Source: Steinernema hermaphroditum (Eukaryota > Nematoda > Chromadorea > Rhabditida > Steinernematidae). From it: a DNA stretch of 64,000 nucleotides. Position numbers and translations under genes: made by a program. Below, piece by piece: positions 46,633-55,927 of the stretch (position 1 is its first letter; every line of letters starts with the position of its first letter). The stretch spans positions 11,966,001 to 12,030,000 of the forward strand of contig CM059621.1 of the NCBI GenBank assembly GCA_030435675.1, in the 5' to 3' direction. The notes beneath the pieces were generated by a model, which made no database searches, was not told the DNA's origin, and worked only from the letters and a program-made list of their open reading frames with translations.

Positions 46633-47589
46633 ATGGGCTATAAGCAATGTTTAGGCCCGTTCGACGAGATCAGCAAAGCGGTCGGCCCCTTCGTGACCCC
46701 CGAAGTTGTCAAATGTCTGCTGACGTCGCTCGAAGCCTCCCGGGAGCTGTCCACTATGGTGCGTTACAAGGCGGCAGTTTTCAAGTTTCACAAGTGGAGA
46801 GAGCGACCCAACGCCCCGCCGTCCGAAGCCGAGATTCTGGCGTATCTAGGATTCTTGCTAAACCAATCTGGCTCTCTTTCCGTCGTTCAGGCCGCATCGT
46901 CTGCTCTCAAATGGTGGTTCAAGTTTGTGCGTGGCCACAACCCGGCCGGATCCGTCTGGATTAACTCGTTCCTGGAAGGAGTTCGACGATCAGCGGCGCC
47001 TCCCGTGCATCGTTTAAAGGTTTCCAGTGAGGAGATGCGCCGAATCGCAGGATGGAAGTCGGCGGAGGCCAAGGATCTTCGCATTGTGGCTCTATTAGCG
47101 ACCCTGTACGCAGCGTGTCTCCGCCCGTCCGAAGGACTACGCCTCCAGAAAGAGCACGTGAGGTTGTCAAGCGCAGGGATGGAAATCACGGTTATCAAAG
47201 ACAAGACGAACAAGGAAGGTAGTCCCAAGACCGTGCCAATCCAGAAGTCCTCTTCTCCGTTCTGTGCCGTACAACTTCTTCATGGATGGCTGGCAGTTAG
47301 TCCGCAGTCGCCGTTTGTGTTCCCGAGCCTTCGCAAACCAGAAGACCCCATGACTTACGACGTGGCCCGAAAAGAACTCATGCGAATCAGCTCATCGCTC
47401 GGTTTACGGAAGAACCTGACGTTACATGGATTCCGTGGCGGTTCAGCGACAGCAGCCATTGCCAACGGCGCCCCGATTGATGAAGTGATGAGATTTGGCC
47501 GTTGGAAGCGCCAAGGAACTCTAGATGCTTACGTGGAAGTGTCACCCGCAACAGTGCCGACGGCGTCTTCTGTATTCAACCACCTGTGA
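46633..47589 (+). CDS. Tyrosine recombinase of the PAT element
   Basis: 318 aa from ATG to TGA. It would integrate the circular DNA form. The first Arg of the catalytic set is in CLRPSEGLRL, a beta-hairpin Lys in VIKDKTNKEG, the H-x-x-R box in LHGFRGGSA, a Trp/Arg-containing third box (RFGRWK) in the usual place, and the nucleophile Tyr in LDAYVEVSP. The SAM-like core-binding half precedes it. The frame is intact. It lies between A2 and B2, as in PAT elements. Confidence 0.92.
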   Translation: MGYKQCLGPFDEISKAVGPFVTPEVVKCLLTSLEASRELSTMVRYKAAVFKFHKWRERPNAPPSEAEILAYLGFLLNQSGSLSVVQAASSALKWWFKFVRGHNPAGSVWINSFLEGVRRSAAPPVHRLKVSSEEMRRIAGWKSAEAKDLRIVALLATLYAACLRPSEGLRLQKEHVRLSSAGMEITVIKDKTNKEGSPKTVPIQKSSSPFCAVQLLHGWLAVSPQSPFVFPSLRKPEDPMTYDVARKELMRISSSLGLRKNLTLHGFRGGSATAAIANGAPIDEVMRFGRWKRQGTLDAYVEVSPATVPTASSVFNHL

Positions 47590-47761
47590 TACGCTGGTCG
47601 CTTTCCTGTTGACTTGTTGCCCTATGCTTTTGCCTTTGTTTGATTTCTGGCCCTCTGCTGTTTGTTTGTTATGTCCGAATTGTCTGGTTGCCATTTGATC
47701 GATCTCCTGTTGATTCATCGATCTTGTGTTGTTTCACCCACTATTGATTGTTATTTTCGAG

Positions 47762-47873
47762 TGAACTTCATAAAGCATGCCTATTGTTGGAGTTAGGAGG
47801 TTGTGTGGTTGATTCCGTACGGAGACGAAATGTACTTTTTCGCGTAGAAGTGCGTAGCACTTAGGAGTGAAAA
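47762..47873 (+). repeat. Split direct repeat B2 of the PAT element
   Basis: 112 bp, identical to B1 as far as can be read; marks the right end of the element. Confidence 0.92.
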
Positions 47874-47914
47874 TAACATTTTGAATGCAGCAACTTGCTG
47901 CATTCAAAATGTTA
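47874..47914. repeat. 41-nt palindrome at the retrotransposon edge
   Basis: Arms of 20 bp (TAACATTTTGAATGCAGCAA and its complement) flank a single central C. It abuts the right terminus of the PAT element, sharing the terminal T. It may be part of the pre-insertion target. Confidence 0.8.
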
Positions 47915-48185
47915 CAAATGATAAACAGGAGGTTCTTCGGCGGTTTCCGCGGGCGGCACGAGCGTAGAGCGGCATCCGGGCGAAACGCGTTGGTGGAGCA
48001 CAGCGGTCGAACCGGGAACCATCAGGGAAGCTGGCGGCGCGGACTTCGGAGCTGCAGTCCTTCTTCGGCTTCTCTGGCAGCGTGGTTGGAGTCGGGCGGT
48101 CGTGACTGGCTTCTTGACAAGCCGTTGGAGACGGTGGCACACTGTGCACGTTCTCTTTGTGAAGAGCTGCTTGGAAATTCAGCAT
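47904..48185 (-). CDS. 93-aa hypothetical ORF sharing its leader with the 19.36-kb ORF
   Basis: The acceptor TATTTCAG, a 12-nt leader and the ATG are the same as those in front of the 40-aa ORF at 19361, but the coding sequence after the ATG is unrelated. The frame is Pro/Arg/Ser-rich and ends inside the 41-nt palindrome. A second minus-strand frame (ending EEPPVYHL) is also open here, so the true frame is uncertain. Confidence 0.25.
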   Translation of the reverse strand: MLNFQAALHKENVHSVPPSPTACQEASHDRPTPTTLPEKPKKDCSSEVRAASFPDGSRFDRCAPPTRFARMPLYARAARGNRRRTSCLSFVTF

Positions 48186-48304
48186 CAGGTTAACGCACTG
48201 AAATACAAGCATCGCTTTTGATACTACATCTTACACATCATAGAAAGGTCTCATATTCAATATCAATTTCTTTTTATTGTTTCAAAATCATTGAGCACCT
48301 CCAA

Positions 48305-50237
48305 ATGATGACGTGCTCTGCCAAACGGGCGTCGCATTTGGCACATGAAGATAGACTGGAGAAAGGTGAGAAGCTTCGGGGGGAAAAAAGGTGCGAAGAG
48401 ACTCTCCCCATGCATCGGAGCACCAAGAGGAAGGAGAAATTGGCCGAATGGACAAAGGTGATTCAGGAACTTCCCTGGGGGAAATTCTGCGAGGAAGGAG
48501 CAAGCATCGGCAGCATTGACCGGGCTTTGTAAGTGAAGAGTTCTCACCTCCGATTGCCGATCTTATTTCAGGAAAAATCTGCGGAGGACGTACGATCACC
48601 GTCGTGGCTTCGAAACTTTCAAGAGACACCTTCTTGAGTATAGGTTGATGGAAAGGACATTTCCTCACCTCAAAGTGGAAAGTTTTAAAATAACCGGACA
48701 TCCGGAGATCTGGGCATTGATCGACGTCGGCAAAGTCCTCGGCCGACCGGTGGAGACGATCCGTTTCGACGCGAACAGCCGGCCAAAGGACGTTTTGGGA
48801 TCGAGGGACTCCCTGGGAAGTGTGATGCAAGCCATCCTCAGGGCCAAGTGCTGCAATCCTGTGATTCGTCTGGAGATCATGGACGAGATTGAGGATGTAA
48901 AGCTGTGGAATGTGCTGTGCAAGCTTACTGACAAAACAAGAAATAACGCTTTCGTGGACAGGTAGAACCTTAGAAGTGCTCCTATCATGGCCGTCCTATT
49001 CCAGATTCCTACAAGTGCCCTTCGACCTTTCTAACGTCTATTTCCTAGTTTTCATGAAGATCAACTGGAATGCGACAGAAACTAGCGAGAAGAGAACAAT
49101 TTTGCCAGGAATGCCTCATTTTTTGCCCTTTCCGATGGGACCCTCTACTGATGAGAAAATTCGAGCCGTGAAGAAGTCCATCCTCCCAACTATCCTTCAG
49201 AAGTACAATCTACAACCAGATCTGTTCCCGGACGACACACTTCGACTCCTCATTGACTTCTACACCGACGAACTCGGCGTCGAAGACCTGACTGCGAAGC
49301 TCGACTCCGTAGCCCAGGGCAGCGTTCTTGGACAGATCGATCGAAGCCACGCAGAAAGGTGGTTCTTCGACTCGGATATGACCATCGTGGAAGGGAACGC
49401 GCTACGTAGGGGGTGTGCCAGAATCCTGGCAGTTTATCTTGGAGGTGGATACAAGGGTGACGTCTCTGTATTGGAGTCATCGTTCCGCCCTGAACCACTC
49501 CTTTGGTCTTTCCCATTTCGCTGGTTCAGGAAGGATCCGACCATTGAGATGAACTCCGATTCAATAGAGCGTCGTTGTTCGGTGGAAACGGCCTATAACT
49601 ATATAAGGAAGAATGCTGACAAGTTCGGTATTCCTAAGAAGAATCTTACGGTAGGAATTTTTCGCTTCCACCAAAACTAGCCACGCTTCTAGAAAAGCAT
49701 CGATGTCAAGTTTCCCAACGGAGATGGCCTTTCAAGTGGTTGTTCAATCTTCCTCTCCTTATTCTCTCTTCTTTCTGGTCGACGCGTCAGAAGCGATTCA
49801 GCCGTCTCCGGAGCGATTCAGCTAAGTGGACGTATGTTTGCTGTAGGGGGACTTCGTCAGAAAGCAGATGCAGCGTTCAAAAACGGAATAAAACGGATCG
49901 TCTTTCCCAAAAGCAACGAAGTGCATGTCAACAACGAGATGGGAGAAAGACTAAAGGCGAGTTTTCAGAGGACGAGTGGGATGACCGGCATTGATTTTAG
50001 AGAGAAATGACGTTCGTCTTCGTAGAAACGGTAGAAGAACTCATTGAGGAAATGATACTGAAGGAAGAAGCCCCGATTTTAGAGAAGCATCGCTGTCAAG
50101 TTTTCCAACGGAGATGGCCTTTCAAGTGGTTGCTCAATCTTCCTCTCCTTACACTCTCTTCTTTCTGGCCGGCGCATCAGAAGCATTTGTGGCGTTTCGT
50201 CTTCGTGGAAACTGCGGAAAATATTCAATTGGCATAA
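48305..50237 (+). CDS. Divergent Lon-like protein, Walker A lost, Ser-Lys dyad kept (copy 2)
   Basis: Exons 48305-48528, 48572-48961, 49005-49650, 49693-49956 and 50001-50237 join in frame to 586 aa. Landmarks are the same as in copy 1: GHPEIWAL in place of the P-loop, MDEIED, NNAFVDRFLQVPFDLS, the lid helix region, DGLSSG (Ser434) and GGLRQK (Lys477), again 43 residues apart, and FVFVETVEELIEEM. Exon 3 is 9 nt shorter than in copy 1. Two features suggest weaker expression or decay: the last intron begins with GC (AAG|GCGAGT) where copy 1 has GT, and the putative trans-splice acceptor before the ATG reads ATTGAG (48293-48295) instead of ATTCAG. The coding frame is nevertheless preserved, with many substitutions that keep sense. 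Confidence 0.75.
50081..50190 (+). repeat. Second fragment of the Lon active-site exon
   Basis: The start of the protease exon at 49693 recurs here (AAGCATCGCTGTCAAG..., through the GGTTGCTCAATCTTCC region), behind a TTTTAG-like acceptor. It parallels the extra fragments downstream of copy 1. Confidence 0.7.
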
Positions 50238-50316
50238 ACACAGTAATATCACTTGAAATACCCGAACCCGATAGATGAGATGGTAGCGCCATCTACTTCC
50301 ACTATGTCTCTGGCGA

Positions 50317-51283
50317 TGCTAGGCTTTGAGTTTTTTACTGCTTTTGAGTGATTTTTTGCCTATTTTGTAACCAGCAGTGTTTTCGATTCGAGTTTCCTGA
50401 AACTTTACAGGTTTTTCGCCCACTTTAGCCACTTACATGAGCGCCAATCTTGTCGCCCGCAGGGCTATAGGCTAATAGGCTAATTGGCTTTTAGTACCTG
50501 GAGGGCGCGAATTCGCGCGCAGCCGGGTTTATTAACAATAACAGACAAGGAATAGAGGAGGCGAGGGAGCGTTGGCGGCGGCGACTACAGGCCACGTTGG
50601 GGGGTTACGGTAAAGAGCGCCACGAGGGCTACCGCCCATGTGGTAGTCAATGTTCAGTTGGGCAACCAGTGGGAATTCCCAATTTGTCTATGCTACAGTC
50701 TCGAACAGAGACCACAAAGTACGGAGAAACGCGAATAATGCGCCACTCCATGGACTGTTTGGCCCGGGGACTCTTTGTCCAGGATCCCAGTTCTGGCCAG
50801 CCTGGCCTCTTTAACTCAAGAACCGATTATGCCATCACAAGAGCAAAGCGCTGGTAACTAGTAAAAACTGGTTTAGGAATTTAAATATTGGGTTGCTAAG
50901 TTGAAAACGGGCCGCGCCATAAACATCTTGCATTTTTGCAATGTTTACTCCCTGAGTGAAATCGATTATTATTGATGAATAAACGCGGCTGCGCGCGAAT
51001 TCGCACTCTCTGAGTAATAAAAGCCTAAAAGCCAAGTAGCCCTGCGGACGGCAAGACACCAGTAGCCTACCGGCGGTAAACAAAAAAGGCCTTTCGGATG
51101 ACGGCCTGACGGCCTTTCGGATGGAAACACCATAGCCCTGCGGGCTACAAGATTGGCGCTCATGTAAATGGCTGAAGTTGGCCAAAAAAATTGTAACGAT
51201 TCTGGAAATTCGAACCGACAACTCTGCTGCTTACAAAATAGGCAAAAATCACTCAAAAATAAAAAAAAACTCAAAGCCTAGCA
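50317..51283. mobile_element. 967-bp non-autonomous element with long inverted ends
   Basis: The ends begin TGCTAGGCTTTGAG in opposite orientation and stay complementary for about 150 bp (through GAGCGCCAATCTTGT and CCCGCAGGGCTAT). A second complementary block lies inside (GCGAATTCGCGCGCAGCC, near 50505 and 50985). No transposase frame is seen. The right end directly abuts the duplicated PGK 3' fragment. It resembles a foldback or MITE-like DNA element of unknown superfamily. Confidence 0.78.
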
Positions 51284-51660
51284 GTGTTTGAGTTCGACAA
51301 CTTCTCGTGGGGCACCAAGGGCCTCATGGATGCCTTCGTTGAAGCGACTTCGAAGTGTGCCATCACCATCATTGGAGGAGGCGACACCGCTACGGCGTGC
51401 AAGAAGTGGAACACGGAGGCGAAGGTCAGCCACGTGAGCACTGGCGGTGGAGCCAGCTTGGAGCTGCTCGAAGGCAAGGTCCTTCCCGGCGTCGACGCCC
51501 TCTCTTCGGCCTAAATTCCCTGTAGATATACTGCCCGAACGCAGTGAATGTATTTTTAGATTTATGTTTTAGTCTTTATTTTGAGGACGAGTAATTTATT
51601 GTCGATATTTTGATATAAATGCAGTTAGAATACTGTATTTGTTGTTGTGTTGTTTTGCAG
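51284..51660 (+). pseudogene. Duplicated 3' end of phosphoglycerate kinase
   Basis: This matches 41818-42207 closely, starting inside the last PGK exon at VFEFDNF and running through the stop and 3' flank to the TTTTGCAG site. The 76-codon tail is open but has at least three replacements (Arg to Trp, Val to Phe, Gly to Cys) and no start or upstream exons. The flank lacks a 13-nt stretch present in the parent. It cannot encode an enzyme. Confidence 0.93.
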
Positions 51661-51814
51661 GGTGCAAACCTCGGATTACTTTCGAGACATAAGGTTGCAG
51701 ACGTCTAACTTTTGCAGAGGTGCGAATTTCCCATGGAGCGGTCGCTCCTCAATTTGATTGCGTCGGAAGCGGTCGTGTTGCGGAGGGCTCCTCTTCACAA
51801 TCTTCCCCTTCTGA

Positions 51815-53954
51815 ATGAAGTTCCGAATTTATTTACTTTTGACGCTGTGGAGCCTTCTTCAATGCGGAGTACCAGAAATTACAACAGCAGTGGGAACTCC
51901 CGTGCCCAGATCTAGCACAGGAATCTTGCATTGGGGAGGATCTGGAGAAACGAATGAAAGTTCGTCGCCAGATAATGGAACCAGCTCCACAGCAGAATGG
52001 CGCGAAACTCCGCCGTCGACGATTGAAATCGAGAGAAGTACGTCAGGTCCAGTCGTGAATCCATTTACTGTATCACAAGGTATTTTTAAATTTATAGCTC
52101 TGTATATATGAGTGTCTTATTTCAGTCGAAATCGTTAGCGCTCCATCACATGCGAAGCTTTACGGACTGCGGCAGGAGAGTGAGAAGTGAGAACTCGCAT
52201 CGTATAACCATTCTAACCAAGATTTTTCAGCCAGCACGAAGCTTACCCTGGCGTTGTGAAGATAAAAGAAGGCCAGAACAGCTTCACTGTTTTCGGTCGG
52301 AATCTTGGGCTGATTTCGAAGCTGTGGCTAACGGACGATGCGATTTGCCACTATTTGCATTCGACAAGATCATCAATTGTGAATCTCACCATTCACCGTA
52401 ACAGTACTCTTTCGTATTTTCTCGAGGCTTCTGGAGTGAGCTTTTGTGCATTTGGATCCACATAAAACATTTGCCTTCAGGTTGTGCCACATTCCCCACG
52501 GCCATATCGTCTTTGCTCTGAACCGCGGGGTGGTTTCAGTTCGTCGATTATCCCACGCAACTTCTTGATGTTCATCACATCGGACGACTCACTGCACTTG
52601 CCAGTGTACATCATGATTCCGTTGATTCTTGCCCTGGCTTTGATGAGCTGCGTCTTCTCCGGGCTCAATATCGGACTGATGACGTTGAGCGTGGATGACC
52701 TCTTGGTGAGTGCAGGGCCGGTTCGCTGGAGTAATATTGTATTTAGCTTATCGAAATGCACAGCGACAATGCAGACGAGAAGAGGTACGCTCGAAATATT
52801 CTACCGCTTCGACGCAACGGAAACTTTCTCCTTTGTTCGCTTCTTCTTGGAAATCAGTTGGTCAACAACCTAATGACTTTGCTGTTGGTCAACTTACTCG
52901 ACACTTATTTTTCCTTCTCTTTTCTCATTCAGTTCACAATCTCTACCGTTATTCCCATGCTTATAATTGTCATAATGGGAGAAATCGTGCCGCAAGCTGT
53001 TTGCACAAAGTAAGATTTTTCATACAAAAGTCTTGAATTGTTTGATGCATTTAGGTACGGTCTGCGAATCGGGAGTATGACCAGCTACTTCACGATCTTC
53101 TTCATGACGCTCACATCGCCGATTGCATACCCTCTATCAGTGCTGCTGGACAAAATCGTCGGAGAGGAAGGTCGTGATGTATACAACAACAAGAAGATAG
53201 CTGGATTGATCAAGATGCAAAGGGACCTAAACGTGCGAAAACGAATGAAAAAATCGGGCAAAATAGAGCGCCTTCCTTCTTCATGCGCTTTGGACGGTGA
53301 TACAGCCGACATGGTGCTTGGGGCGATGAACCTCTCATCGAAGAAAGTCGAGCATGTTATGACTCGGATCGAGGCTTGTTTCATGCTTCCGGACGACGCT
53401 TATGTTGACAAAGAGCTCGTACGGGTCCTTAGTGAATTCGGACATACTCGGATTCCGATCTACACAAATGGCGACAGGAATCAGGTGACTTGCTGGCTGT
53501 GGTCCTTGAATCTATCCCTGTCGCATGCTTAGATAACAGCAATATTGAATATCAAGGACATGATCCCAATCGATCCGGATGGAACTCTGACGGTTGGTAC
53601 GGTGGCGAAGCTGTGGTACAGAAGCACCCACTTCCGCTATGTTTTCGGGGATCTACCACTGCTGCAGCTGATGAAAGAGATGCGACATGGCTATCCTCTC
53701 GCCATTGTTGTGAACTACGAAGAGAATATTCGTGACTACAAGATAGTGGGTCTGGTGACCTTGGAGGACGTCGTTGAGGAGGTACGACGTGCTAAGTGCT
53801 CGGCGCTGTGAATTATCTTCTGGTTCAGGTGGTTGGCGATATTATGGACGAGAAGGACGCGATGTCTAAAGCTATGGCGGCGATCTGGAAGCCGCATTCG
53901 AAGAAGGAACGCCCTAAGAAAAGAACAAGTTCGGAGGAAAAGAGGAAACATTGA
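51815..53954 (+). CDS. CNNM (ancient conserved domain) metal-ion transporter
   Basis: Eight exons (51815-52079, 52126-52186, 52231-52435, 52481-52705, 52747-53009, 53055-53484, 53533-53781, 53829-53954) join in frame to 607 aa. CNNM proteins are plasma-membrane proteins handling Mg2+ efflux/homeostasis. A signal peptide ([12 protein letters not shown]), an extracellular region and the DUF21 membrane domain ([29 protein letters not shown], then [18 protein letters not shown]) are followed by a CBS-domain pair ([49 protein letters not shown]). The protein ends soon after with a Lys-rich tail, so the C-terminal cyclic-nucleotide-binding-like domain of full-length CNNMs is absent. The TTTTGCAG at 51660 could be its trans-splice acceptor. 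Confidence 0.93.
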
Positions 53955-54035
53955 TTGAGTTTTCCATTTTATTTGAATTTCTTTTTACAGATATATAAAC
54001 GGGTCACAATGTGAGATATCAGTTGTGGTGCGATT

Positions 54036-55116
54036 CTAGTATCCTGATGCCTGGATGGCAGCGGTCTGTGCAGAAGCGGACGGCTGTTCAACGCCGACGG
54101 GCGGGAGTTCTACGGGAGGAGGGTTGGTGACAGGGCTGAGGGTGGCGGGGAGGGAGATGTGCTCGTCTCCATAGGCGTTCTGTGTGTTGCGCTTCTTACG
54201 GTACCCCGAGGATTGGACCGAGGGGGAGGGTGCGATGGCAGCGGCAGAGGGATTCTGAACGGGCTGAGGAGCCTGCTCGACCTGGTTGACTGCGGGAAGA
54301 GGCTGAACGGGGGCCACAGTAGCTTCGTCTCCGTAGCCGTTCTGGAGTCCTCGCTTCTTACGGTAGCCAGAGGACTGGACAGAGGGCGCGGGGGCTTCGG
54401 CAGCGGCCGAAGGGTTGTTCACTCCGGAGACAGGCTGCTCCACGGGGGCGACGAGCGGAGCAGGAGCGGGGGCGGACGAGGCAGTCGAAGGTTCGTCGCC
54501 GTATCCATTCTGAGCGCTACGCTTCTTACGGTATCCGGAGGACTGAACCGAAGGGGAAGGCGCGATGGCGGCGGCCGAAGGGTTCTGCATGGGCAAAGGA
54601 GCCTGTTCGACCTGGTTGACCGCGGGAAGTGGTTGGACCGGGGCTACGGTAGCTTCATCTCCGTATCCATTCTGGGCGTTACGTCGCTTACGGTATCCGG
54701 AGGACTGCACAGAAGGTGCGGGGGCCTCGGCGGCAGCAGTGGGATTCTGGATTCCAGAAGGGGCCTGCTCCGCCTGGTTCACCACTGGAACGTGCTGAAC
54801 GGGGGCGGCGGTGGCTTCATCTCCGTAGCCGTTTTGCAGGCTTCTCTTCTTGCGGTAGCCAGAAGCCTGGATGGAAGGAGCTGGAGCTTCGGCGGCGGCC
54901 GAAGGGTTGTTGACTCCGGAGATCGCCTGCTCCACTGGGGTGACAACGGATACGGTAACGGAGGGCGCGACGGTCACCGGTTCGTCTCCGTAGCTGTTGG
55001 CTCCTCTTTTGAAGACTAAAAGAAGAAGGACTAAGGGACCCCGCAAGACCGGGCTTACTGTATTTGGCTTCGGCGCCGAGGAGGGCGAGGAGGAGGAGAG
55101 CGGAGGCGACCTTCAT
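54036..55116 (-). CDS. Secreted dibasic-cleaved repeat protein A (YGDE family)
   Basis: Two exons (55059-55116 and 54036-55015) join in frame to 345 aa. A signal peptide (MKVASALLLLALLGAEA) is followed by FKRGANSYGDE and then repeats bounded by SSGYRKKR or SGYRKRR, each beginning QNGYGDE (or QNAYGDE) and rich in Ala/Pro/Val/Gln. The RKKR/RKRR sites are classical furin-type proprotein convertase sites, so processing should release several peptides of about 50 residues starting near NGYGDE and ending in SGY. The product could be a matrix/cuticle component or a peptide precursor; which is unknown. It shares exon structure, promoter spacing and cleavage motifs with the next two genes on the same strand. 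Confidence 0.85.
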
Positions 55117-55160
55117 TGTCGGTGGACGAAGTGCGATGTCCTTGGCGGCGGAAGACCTCC

Positions 55161-55167
55161 TTTTATA
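55161..55167 (-). promoter_or_regulatory. TATA box of YGDE gene A
   Basis: TATAAAA on the minus strand, about 45 bp upstream of the ATG at 55116. Confidence 0.7.
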
Positions 55168-55927
55168 GTCGAAACTTTCCCTCGAAACTTCTTGCTTCGA
55201 GGGCGTAACCGCGCCCCCAGCCGGGTGGCAGCTGTTTTTCTGCGCTACCCCGGGGCGAGGCACTCTCTCCGTCTACGCAAACTCGTTTTTGCTTACAACT
55301 TTTTGTATTGTCGTTGGTTTCGACTCATTAGCGCTAATTATAGGCCAATTAACGCGCCTCATTTGTTGCGGTTTATAAAAAATGCCCTTTGGGAAGTCCC
55401 TGGTTAACTGCACCGCCTCGGATCGAGAGCACCTTCGATGTTGATGCGCAGTGGGTCACCGTCTCACTCCTTCGAAGCTAAGGAGATTAAGCAGACGAGT
55501 TCGGTGGATTTCGGAGCTTCTGAGTGGCAGTTGGGTTGATTCGCATTGTCGGGCAAAAAACACTCGTCTCAAGGTTACCCACACCCATTATCACGCGGCG
55601 CACTCATAGGAGATTCTGGAATTGGCGCTTGTTGCATTCCTAATGCAATTATTCACGCCTCTCCTGTTCTCAAGTACTCGCGCGACCTTTCACTCGTTTA
55701 CCTTTGGGTCTTTGAACCGGATTCCGGGTGAAGGGGACATAATTGTCGCCGAAGGGCGGTTTTCGGCACACGTTGCCCACGCTCTCCCAATGCGATTCTG
55801 CAGACCGACTCTCGAGGGCATTTGCAACGGGAGTTGTTTGTGGTGAAGGTTACAAGAGGTCACACGAGGACATCGTTTTCGTTTCGTTTATTGGGAAAAT
55901 AAATAAATTACATCAGGTCGATATGCA
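55168..55927. other. Upstream region of YGDE gene A
   Basis: No gene is supported; it should hold regulatory sequence for gene A and the 3' flank of gene B. Confidence 0.5.

Larger units (their letters stand above)
43093..47874 (+). mobile_element. PAT-type (DIRS order) tyrosine-recombinase retrotransposon
   Basis: The element is about 4.78 kb with split direct repeats in the order A1 - gag - RT/RNase H - B1 - A2 - tyrosine recombinase - B2. This is the hallmark of PAT-like members of the DIRS order, first known from the nematode Panagrellus. A1 and A2 (188 bp) differ at one base by eye, and B1 and B2 (112 bp) look identical. All three reading frames are intact. It should integrate through a circular DNA intermediate by site-specific recombination without target duplication. 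A single T is shared at the B/A junction and at both outer ends, consistent with recombination at that base. Confidence 0.92.
48183..50237. repeat. Inverted duplication, arm 2
   Basis: Reverse-orientation copy of 17251-19363 carrying the second Lon-derived gene. The outer boundary falls exactly at the ATG of the divergent leader (48183-48185). Confidence 0.88.

Noticed and set aside
54159..55019. Plus-strand 286-codon frame opposite YGDE gene A
   Set aside because: It is an antisense shadow of a repetitive Ala/Pro-rich coding exon; the minus strand has the signal peptide, TATA box and dibasic sites.
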